In this document: one piece after another, positions 1 to 5,490 of the stretch
Layout: each line of letters starts with the position of its first letter
Numbering within the stretch: the first letter of the stretch is position 1
Source: Ramlibacter sp.
GTDB taxonomy: Bacteria; Pseudomonadota; Gammaproteobacteria; Burkholderiales; Burkholderiaceae_C
Direction: 5' to 3'
Length of the DNA stretch: 9,398 nucleotides
NCBI GenBank assembly: GCA_028292185.1
Contig: JAQGMT010000398.1
Location: forward strand, 1 to 9,398
The notes under the pieces: generated by a model
Told to the model about the DNA's origin: nothing
Database searches by the model: none
The model's input: only the letters and a program-made list of their open reading frames with translations
Made by a program: the position numbers and the translations under genes

Positions 1-5
1 CCTGG

Positions 6-812
6 CTAACGCGACTTCACCAGCGCGGGCTCTGCGTTCGGGAAGAACACCTGCTCGCCGCCGATCTTGTACGACGCGATGACCGCCTGGCCGGCCGCCG
101 ACGTGACCCAATCGACGAACTTCTGCGCGCCGGCCGAATTCAGGTGCGGATACTTCAGGGGGCTGACCACCATCACGCCGTATTGGTTGAACAGCCGCTT
201 GTCGCCTTCGACCAGGATCGCCAGGTCGCCGCGATTCTTGAAATTGAGCCACGTCCCGCGGTCCGCCAGCAGATAGGCATTCGACGAAGAGGCGATGTTC
301 AGCGCCGGGCCCATGCCGCAACCGCATTGCCGGTAGCCGGAACCCCTGTTCGCAATGCCGGACTCGCGCCAATAACGCAGCTCGGCCGCCTCGGTGCCGC
401 TCTTGTCGCCGCGCGAGATGAAGGGCGCATTCGCGGCTGATATCTTGTTCAAGGCCAGCGCGATGTCCTTGCCGCGCACCCCGGTGGGATCGTTCTTGGG
501 GCCGATCAGCACGAAGTCGTTGTACATCACGGGGAAACGCTTGGCCGCTCCGCCTTCAGCGACGAATTTCTCTTCGGCCGGCTGGTCGTGCACGAACAGC
601 ACGTCGGCGTCACCGCGACGCGCCATGTCGATGGCTTGGCCGGTGCCCACCGCCACCACTTTCACGTCCAGGCCGGTGGCGTTCCTGAACGCGGGCAACA
701 AATGTCCGAACAAGCCGGATTGCTCCGTCGAAGTCGTCGAGGCCATGGTGATCGATTCGGCGCGCGCACCCACCAGCGCGCAACCGAGCATCAACGCCGC
801 CATCCATTTCAT
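6..812 (-). CDS. tupA: Tungstate-type ABC transporter, periplasmic substrate-binding protein (TupA-like)
   Basis: A 268-residue periplasmic oxyanion-binding protein that would deliver tungstate (possibly molybdate) to the TupB/TupC importer. Residues 1-18 form a short signal peptide ending ARA. The mature protein opens with the family's ligand-binding stretch STTSTEQSGL (25-34). It continues with VGTGQA (55-60), NDFVLIGPKNDP (98-109), SRGDKSGT (133-140), a glycine-rich loop QCGCGMG (162-168) and DRGTW (184-188), all typical TupA landmarks. Length matches the family. The ATG at 812 is chosen because it begins the signal peptide, has GGGAG 7 bases upstream (820-824), and overlaps the tupC stop by 4 bases (ATGA). 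The open frame continues upstream to about 1238, but that part is antisense-style Arg/Gly/Ala sequence inside tupC. It is the last gene of the tupBCA operon. Ligand choice between tungstate and molybdate cannot be fixed from sequence alone. Confidence 0.9.
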   Translation of the reverse strand: MKWMAALMLGCALVGARAESITMASTTSTEQSGLFGHLLPAFRNATGLDVKVVAVGTGQAIDMARRGDADVLFVHDQPAEEKFVAEGGAAKRFPVMYNDFVLIGPKNDPTGVRGKDIALALNKISAANAPFISRGDKSGTEAAELRYWRESGIANRGSGYRQCGCGMGPALNIASSSNAYLLADRGTWLNFKNRGDLAILVEGDKRLFNQYGVMVVSPLKYPHLNSAGAQKFVDWVTSAAGQAVIASYKIGGEQVFFPNAEPALVKSR

Positions 813-1510
813 GCAAGTTCTCCCTTCAGGAACAAGTCGGCTTCGCGCGAGGTCCGCGCCAGCAAGGGGCCGTCGAAAAATTGCCGCACCGGCAGGTCGG
901 CCAGCACCCGGCCCTGCTCCAGATAAACCACGCGGGTGGCCAGACGCTTGACCTGGCCCAGGTTGTGGCTGGCGAACACCAGCGTCATGCCGTCGCGCGC
1001 GAATTCTTCCATCAGCGCTTCGACCTCGCGTTTGGCGTGCGGGTCGAGGCTGGACGTGGGTTCGTCCAGCAACAGCACGTCGGGGCGCAAGCTCCAGGCG
1101 CGGGCCAGCGCGAGCCGCTGCTGCTGGCCGCCCGACAAGGTGCTGGCGTTGCGAAACGCCAGTTCCGACAGCCCCACCCGCGCCAGTGCCGGCAGGGCCA
1201 GGGCCTTGGCCTCCCGCCAACGGTGCCCGCGGATCCACAGGCTCAGCGCCACGTTCGACAAGACGCTGGCGCGCAGCATCCAGGGCCGCTGGAACACCAT
1301 GGCTTGGCGCATCGCGCTGTCGCGCAGCACCGATCCGGCGCTGGGCCGCAGCAGCCCGTGCAACACGCGCAACAAGGTGCTCTTGCCGCTGCCGTTGGCG
1401 CCGATCAGGGCCACGCGTTGCCCGGCCATCACCTTCAGGTCGATTTGCGACAGGGCCGCCACGCGGCCGAATCGCACGTCCACCGACTTCAGCTGCATCA
1501 GCGCGGTCAT
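809..1510 (-). CDS. tupC: Tungstate-type ABC transporter, ATP-binding protein (TupC-like)
   Basis: A 233-residue cytoplasmic ATPase that powers import through TupB. All nucleotide-binding motifs are intact: Walker A GANGSGKST (37-45), Q-loop Q74, signature LSGGQ (125-129), Walker B VLLLDE with catalytic E150, D-loop SSLD (153-156) and H-loop H182. It has no C-terminal TOBE/MOP domain, which sets it apart from the longer ModC and fits the short TupC type. The ATG at 1510 overlaps the tupB stop as ATGA and has GAGG 8 bases upstream (1519-1522). Its own stop overlaps the tupA start in the same way, so the three products are probably translationally coupled. The assignment to tungstate rather than another small oxyanion rests on the neighbouring TupA and TupB. 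Confidence 0.9.
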   Translation of the reverse strand: MTALMQLKSVDVRFGRVAALSQIDLKVMAGQRVALIGANGSGKSTLLRVLHGLLRPSAGSVLRDSAMRQAMVFQRPWMLRASVLSNVALSLWIRGHRWREAKALALPALARVGLSELAFRNASTLSGGQQQRLALARAWSLRPDVLLLDEPTSSLDPHAKREVEALMEEFARDGMTLVFASHNLGQVKRLATRVVYLEQGRVLADLPVRQFFDGPLLARTSREADLFLKGELA

Positions 1511-2238
1511 GCGCCGGACCTCGCGAGCGCGGGCAGTTCGGCGGCGGCGCCGTTCCAGCGGCCGACCAGCGCGATCAGCGCGTTCAATGCCAGCACCACC
1601 AGCAAGAGCACGGCGCCCAAGGCCAAGGCCAGGGGCAGGTCGCCCTTGCTGGTCTCCAGTGCGATGGCGGTGGTCATCACGCGGGTAAAGCCCTCGATGT
1701 TGCCGCCGACGATCATCACCGCGCCCACTTCCGAGATGGCCCGCCCGAAACAGGCGATCAGCACCGTGAGCAGCACGTGCCGCTCGTCCCAGGCCAGCAG
1801 CAGGCTGCGCAGCAAGGACCCCGCGCCGAGCGACGCCAGTTGCTCGCCGTGGTGGGTGTCCGCCTCCTCGACCGCGCGATGCGTCAGCGCCGTGGCCACC
1901 GGCAGCACCAGCAGCGATTGCGCAATCACCATGGCCTTGAAGGAAAACAACCAGCCCAGGAAACCGAGCGGGCCGGAGCGCGAGAGCAAGAGGTACACCA
2001 CCAGCCCCACCACCACCGAGGGCAAGGCCAGCAAGGTGTTGAGCACCGTCAGCAGCGCGCCGCGGCCGGCGAACCGCGCGACGCCCAGCCAAGCGCCGGC
2101 CACCATGCCCAGGCCACAGGCCAGCGCGCACGACGCCCCGCTCACCGCAAGCGAGCGCAGCACGATCGCCACCAAGGCGGGATCGAAGTTGGCGATCATC
2201 GACAGCGCGGTTCCGGCGCTGTCCGAAAAACTGTTCAT
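1507..2238 (-). CDS. tupB: Tungstate-type ABC transporter, membrane permease (TupB-like)
   Basis: Inner-membrane channel subunit of the importer, 243 residues from the ATG at 2238 (245 from a GTG at 2244). Several hydrophobic segments are visible, including AIVLRSLAVSGASCALACGL, TVLNTLLALPSVVVGLVVYL, the stretch after the FSFKAMVIAQS segment, and a C-terminal LALALGAVLLLVVLALNAL. The cytoplasmic loop and the following EVGAVMIVGGNIEGFTRVMT region (with ALETSKGD) are typical of TupB and related molybdate/tungstate permeases. It is the first gene of the tupBCA operon, transcribed away from the ModE-like regulator. No clear ribosome binding site precedes either start. The ATG is preferred over the GTG only by convention. 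Its last codon and stop overlap the tupC start (ATGA, 1507-1510). Confidence 0.88.
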   Translation of the reverse strand: MNSFSDSAGTALSMIANFDPALVAIVLRSLAVSGASCALACGLGMVAGAWLGVARFAGRGALLTVLNTLLALPSVVVGLVVYLLLSRSGPLGFLGWLFSFKAMVIAQSLLVLPVATALTHRAVEEADTHHGEQLASLGAGSLLRSLLLAWDERHVLLTVLIACFGRAISEVGAVMIVGGNIEGFTRVMTTAIALETSKGDLPLALALGAVLLLVVLALNALIALVGRWNGAAAELPALARSGA

Positions 2239-2300
2239 CGGCACTGATCGTAACGACCGGCTGCCCGCAGCGCATCGGGGCTAGCGAGCTATGAAACGCG
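2239..2300. promoter_or_regulatory. Divergent control region between tupB and the ModE-like regulator
   Basis: The gap of about 60 bases must hold the promoters and any operator for both divergent transcripts. It contains a perfect 9-base odd palindrome TCGTAACGA (2248-2256) and a GCTAGC palindrome near 2280. On the minus strand a TACGAT hexamer (2252-2247) resembles a -10 element but lies only 8 bases before the ATG at 2238. I see no convincing -35 hexamer on either strand and no match to the classical E. coli ModE box. That the regulator binds here is inferred from the gene arrangement. Confidence 0.45.
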
Positions 2301-3449
2301 GTGCATACGGCAACCGCTCCGCACGGGTCATGCCCGATACTGCGCATCGTGCGCAAGATCGAACTCTCCTACACCTGGGCCGAACAGCGCGGCGAGCGCC
2401 TGATCCGCAATGCGCTGATGGACCTGCTGCACGCGGTGCAGGACAGCGGATCGATCTCCGCCGCGGCCAAGGCCCTGGCGCTGTCGTATCGGCACGTCTG
2501 GGGCGAGCTCAAGCGGTGGGAGGCGGAACTGGGCCAGGCCTTGATCGTCTGGGACAAGGGACAGCCGGCGCGCCTGTCCGAATTCGGCCAGAAGCTCTTG
2601 TGGGCCGAGCGGCAGGCGCAGGCCCGGCTTGCGCCGCAAATCGAATCGCTGCACGCCGACCTCGAGCGCGCATTCGCGGTGGCGTTCGACGAAGCCGCGC
2701 ATGTGCTCACGCTGTTCGCCAGCCACGATGATGCGCTGGCCGCGCTGCGCGAACACGCCGTCGCCAGCGCCGCGCTGCACCTCGATGTCCGCTTTTGCGG
2801 CAGCGTGGACGCGATCACCGCGTTGAACGAAGGACGCTGCACCATCGCCGGCTTCCACACGCCGCCGCAGCCGGGTCCGGGTTCATTGGCGCAGCGCACG
2901 TACCAGCCGCTGCTGGAGCCGGGGCGGCACAAGCTGATTGGTTTTGCACGCCGTACCCAGGGCCTGATCGTGGCCCCGGGCAATCCACTGCGGCTGGCGT
3001 CCTTGGCGGACGTGGCACGACAGCGCGCGCGTTTTGTCAATCGGGCGCTGGGCACCGGCACGCGCCTCCTGCTGGATGAATTGCTGGCGCAGGCGCAGCT
3101 GGCACCGGGCGACATCGCCGGCTATGCCCACCCCGAGCCCTCGCATGCCGCCGTGGCCCAAGCCGTGGCTTTCGGCGCCGCCGATGCAGGCCTGGGCATC
3201 GAGGCGGCGGCGCGCTCGCGCGGCCTGGACTTCGTCCCGCTGCTCGAAGAGCACTACTACCTGGTCTGCCTGAAGGCGGCCCTGGACGAGCCCGCCACCC
3301 AGGCCTTGCTGCAGGTGCTGCGCAGCCAGGCGTGGCAGCGGCAAGTGGCCATGCTGCCCGGTTATCAGGCCGACGCGGCTTGCGGCGAGGTGCTCAGCCT
3401 GCGCGCGCGCTTGCCCTGGTGGAACTTCAGCCCCAGGAAACCGCGATAG
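2301..3449 (+). CDS. ModE-type helix-turn-helix regulator with periplasmic-binding-protein-like sensor domain
   Basis: Probable transcriptional regulator of the divergent tup operon, 382 residues. The N-terminal part (about 19-80) is a ModE/LysR-like winged helix-turn-helix: IRNALMDLLHAVQDSGSISA, AAKALALSYRHVWGEL and KRWEAELGQ follow the ModE pattern. A linker helix (about 100-135) leads to a PBP-like domain (PF12727 type, about 140-360). Its landmarks are the CGSVDAITALNEGRCTIAGF region, NRALGTGTRLLLDELL, and EPSHAAVAQAVAFGAADAGLG followed by HYYLVC. Typical ModE carries TOBE/MOP molybdate-binding domains at this position, and none is seen here. The start is uncertain: GTG at 2301 gives the full frame, and GTG at 2349 (VRKIELSYTW) would begin just before the conserved HTH. 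Neither has a strong ribosome binding site. The stop lies 3 bases from the stop of the convergent next gene. The ligand (tungstate, molybdate or other) is inferred, not shown. Confidence 0.85.
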   Translation: MHTATAPHGSCPILRIVRKIELSYTWAEQRGERLIRNALMDLLHAVQDSGSISAAAKALALSYRHVWGELKRWEAELGQALIVWDKGQPARLSEFGQKLLWAERQAQARLAPQIESLHADLERAFAVAFDEAAHVLTLFASHDDALAALREHAVASAALHLDVRFCGSVDAITALNEGRCTIAGFHTPPQPGPGSLAQRTYQPLLEPGRHKLIGFARRTQGLIVAPGNPLRLASLADVARQRARFVNRALGTGTRLLLDELLAQAQLAPGDIAGYAHPEPSHAAVAQAVAFGAADAGLGIEAAARSRGLDFVPLLEEHYYLVCLKAALDEPATQALLQVLRSQAWQRQVAMLPGYQADAACGEVLSLRARLPWWNFSPRKPR

Positions 3450-3452
3450 CGC

Positions 3453-4718
3453 TCACATCACGCAGGTGCGAAAGCCGACGAATGCGTCGTCGCGAGCGGG
3501 CACGGCGAAGCCGCGGAACTTGAGATGCTTCATGCGTGAACGCGCGGCGAAGGACGCGCCTCGCTGCACGCGGGCGCGGCCAAACTGCAGGTGCGCCTCA
3601 TAGTCGGTGTGCCGGCTCCACGCGTCGGCGCTGAAGCCGGGCCAGGGCCGCAAGGTGCTGGCGGTCCATTCGCGCACGTCGCCCCAGCGGAAACCGCGCC
3701 GGGCCGCCGTGTGCGCGGCCATTTCCCACTCCACCTCGGTCGGCAGGCGCCGGCCGGCCCAGCGGGCCCAGGCGTCGGCCTCCCACCAGCTCACGTGCAT
3801 CGCGCTCTGGCTGGCCGACATGCGCACGGCTTTGCCGAACAGCGTCTGCATGACCGCGCCGCTGGCCGCACCGATCTGCTCCACGTGGCGCGGCCCGCGC
3901 CTGCCCTCCTGCGCCGCCTCGCGCTGCAGCCACTCCCAGCCGGCGGGCAACCAGACCTCGGCGCGGTCGTAGCCGCCGTCGTCGATGAACTCCACGTACT
4001 GCGCCCAGCTCACCGGCTGCGCGTCGATTTCGAACTCGGGCACGTCTATCGAATGCGCGCCGGTCTCCACGTCAAACACGAACCCACCCGCCGGCGAGCC
4101 CAGCGTCCACCGTCCGGCGGGCACCAGCACCGCATCGTGGGTCTGCATGCCGGCAGGCAGCGCCAGTTTCAGGCCCACTCCCAGCGCTTGCGCCAGCACC
4201 ACGAGTTGTTCGCAGCGCAGGTCTTCGTGGAACAGTGCCACCCGGAAGAAGTACAGCGCCGCGTCTTCATCGGGGGTTTTGTCCAGCAATTCGAGGGTGC
4301 TTTCCAGCGTCTCGAGCAGGTAAGCCCGGATGCCGGCGAAGTCGGGCAGGTCGAGGCTCCAGCGGGTGCCGTGCGGCGCCAGCGCGGGATTGAACCAGCG
4401 ATCGGCCATCGGTTCGATCGACGCCAGCCGCACCGCATCGGGCGGGCAGGCCGGCCCGAGGCTGCGTTGCGGGTTGCGGCCGATCCAGTATTCGGCCAGC
4501 CAGCCGATGTGGCCTGCCACCCAAGCGGGCAATTCCAGCTCCGGACGCTGGGGAACTTGCAGCCGTCCGGCGCCTGCCGCCTGCTCGAAATGCGACAGCA
4601 GGTGCAGGCTGTGGTTGCGCGCGTCCATGAGCGCCAGCGAGAGCAGCTCGCGCCCAGCCTGGCGCATCGAGGGGGCATCGATGGAAGCCGGAGTCATGTC
4701 GGGTGTCACCGCGGGCAT
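3453..4718 (-). CDS. EgtB/SenA-family (SUMF1-domain) nonheme-iron enzyme homologue, iron site incomplete
   Basis: A 421-residue two-domain protein of the family that makes ergothioneine (EgtB) or selenoneine (SenA) by joining a sulfur or selenium donor to hercynine. The N-terminal DinB-like half contains LALMDARNHSLHLLSHFE (28-45), AWVAGHIGWLAEYWIGRNPQ (65-84, with H70 as first predicted iron ligand) and RWSLDLPD (119-126). Next comes ALFHEDLRCEQ (161-171), where the family expects HxxxH. H164 is present but the second position is R168 (codon CGC, 4217-4215). The C-terminal FGE-sulfatase/SUMF1 half has VPAGRWTLGSP, PVSWAQYVEFIDDGGY, HVSWWEADAWARWAGRRLPT, FRWGDVREWTAS, RGASFAARSRM and FVGFRTC. 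It looks closest to the Burkholderiales SenA-like branch, but no senB, senC or egtD is nearby. With one iron ligand missing, catalysis is doubtful. The ATG at 4718 has no Shine-Dalgarno; ATG codons at 4697 and 4667 are alternatives. Confidence 0.82.
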   Translation of the reverse strand: MPAVTPDMTPASIDAPSMRQAGRELLSLALMDARNHSLHLLSHFEQAAGAGRLQVPQRPELELPAWVAGHIGWLAEYWIGRNPQRSLGPACPPDAVRLASIEPMADRWFNPALAPHGTRWSLDLPDFAGIRAYLLETLESTLELLDKTPDEDAALYFFRVALFHEDLRCEQLVVLAQALGVGLKLALPAGMQTHDAVLVPAGRWTLGSPAGGFVFDVETGAHSIDVPEFEIDAQPVSWAQYVEFIDDGGYDRAEVWLPAGWEWLQREAAQEGRRGPRHVEQIGAASGAVMQTLFGKAVRMSASQSAMHVSWWEADAWARWAGRRLPTEVEWEMAAHTAARRGFRWGDVREWTASTLRPWPGFSADAWSRHTDYEAHLQFGRARVQRGASFAARSRMKHLKFRGFAVPARDDAFVGFRTCVM

Positions 4719-4723
4719 AAATC

Positions 4724-4752
4724 ATTATGACCAGCCAATCCACCGGGATAAC
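4724..4752 (-). promoter_or_regulatory. Possible promoter of the EgtB/SenA-like gene, close to its start codon
   Basis: On the minus strand a CATAAT hexamer (4729-4724), one base from the sigma-70 -10 consensus, ends 5 bases before the ATG at 4718. A weak TTATCC or GTTATC lies 16-17 bases further upstream. No ribosome binding site is seen. If used, transcription would begin at or within a base or two of the ATG, giving a leaderless message. The -35 match is poor, so this is tentative. Confidence 0.3.
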
Positions 4753-4755
4753 ACC

Positions 4756-4784
4756 CTGGGAACCCGTTCGTGCAGCTTTATAGT
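4756..4784 (+). promoter_or_regulatory. Possible promoter of the TRAP transporter operon
   Basis: TATAGT (4779-4784) matches five of six -10 consensus bases. A weak CTGGGA (4756-4761) sits 17 bases upstream. The predicted start near 4791 would leave a 5' leader of about 90 bases. That leader contains a short GC hairpin CGGCG/CCCG/CGCCG (4840-4853) before the ribosome binding site GGAG at 4871-4874. The -35 is poor, so the call rests mainly on the -10 and on the need for a promoter in this divergent gap. Confidence 0.3.
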
Positions 4785-4879
4785 GGCACCGGGCACTTAT
4801 TACTACAAAATCGGCGTCCAGCCGAGGACCGTGGGGCTACGGCGCCCGCGCCGCGCAATCGTTTCCGGACGGAGAGAAC

Positions 4880-5476
4880 ATGCAGGCCTTACTGAAATTT
4901 TCCAGAGGGGTGGACGCGCTCAACGCTTTCGTTGGCCGCTATGTGATCTGGCTGATCCTCGCCTCCACTGTCATCAGCGCGCTCAACGCGCTGGTGCGCA
5001 AGATCTTCAACGTCAGCTCCAACGCGTACCTGGAAGCGCAGTGGTACCTGTTCGCCGCGGCATTCCTGCTGGCCGCCGGCTACACGCTGCTGCAGAACGA
5101 GCACGTGAGGATCGACGTGGTGTCTTCCCGCCTGTCCAAGCGCGGCCAGATCTGGATCGACGTGATCGGCTTCATTTTCTTCCTGACGCCGGTGTGCCTG
5201 GCGATGCTGTTCTTCGGCACGCCTTTCTTCCTGCAAGGCCTGCACTCCGGTGAGGTGTCCGGCAACGCGGGCGGGCTGATCCGCTGGCCCGTGTACCTGA
5301 TGATTCCCATGGGATTCAGCCTGCTGCTGCTGCAATGCTGGTCCGAGCTGATCAAGCGCATCGCGTTCCTCAAAGGGCTGATCGAAGACCCCACCGCGAA
5401 AAAATCGGCCAAGAGCGCCGAAGAAGAACTGGCCGAGGAAATCGCCCGGCTGGCCGAAGCCAAGACCAAAGCCTGA
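4880..5476 (+). CDS. TRAP transporter small permease subunit (DctQ/FcbT2-like)
   Basis: Small membrane subunit of a tripartite ATP-independent periplasmic (sodium-coupled) organic-acid importer, 198 residues. Four membrane helices are visible at about 18-39, 53-71, 93-117 and 138-157. The family signature is intact: E52xQW in helix 2, followed by NEHVRIDVV (73-81). The GNAGGLIRWPVYLMIPMGF stretch (128-146) is typical of the mannitol/chloroaromatic type (FcbT2-like, COG4665). The C-terminus (about 170-198) is an unusually long Lys/Glu/Ala-rich tail likely to be helical. The ATG at 4880 is supported by GGAGAG at 4871-4876. The large subunit starts 14 bases after its stop, so they form one operon. 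No binding-protein gene accompanies the pair in this window, so the substrate is unknown. Confidence 0.92.
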   Translation: MQALLKFSRGVDALNAFVGRYVIWLILASTVISALNALVRKIFNVSSNAYLEAQWYLFAAAFLLAAGYTLLQNEHVRIDVVSSRLSKRGQIWIDVIGFIFFLTPVCLAMLFFGTPFFLQGLHSGEVSGNAGGLIRWPVYLMIPMGFSLLLLQCWSELIKRIAFLKGLIEDPTAKKSAKSAEEELAEEIARLAEAKTKA

Positions 5477-5490
5477 GCGAGGACCAGCCC

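Noticed and set aside
813..1238. Upstream extension of the tupA reading frame (410-codon open frame)
   Set aside because: It is Arg/Gly/Ala-rich out-of-frame translation of tupC. The true tupA starts at 812 with a signal peptide, a ribosome binding site and the ATGA overlap.
881..2284. Plus-strand open frames across the tup operon
   Set aside because: Gln/Arg/His-rich shadows of tupB and tupC with no recognisable domain.
1511..2356. Upstream extension of the tupC reading frame (515-codon open frame)
   Set aside because: It is the out-of-frame shadow of tupB. The conserved ATPase N-terminus begins at 1510.
3450..3452. Shared bidirectional terminator between the convergent regulator and EgtB/SenA-like gene
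   Set aside because: Only 3 bases separate the two stop codons, and no hairpin with a T-run is evident around them.
4784..4800. Sigma-54-like element (TGGCAC) upstream of dctQ
   Set aside because: The -12 part (TTGC) is missing at the required spacing; only the -24 half matches.
3591..5253. Plus-strand open frames opposite the EgtB/SenA-like gene, one running into dctQ
   Set aside because: Compositionally antisense-like, no domain, and conflicting with well-supported genes.
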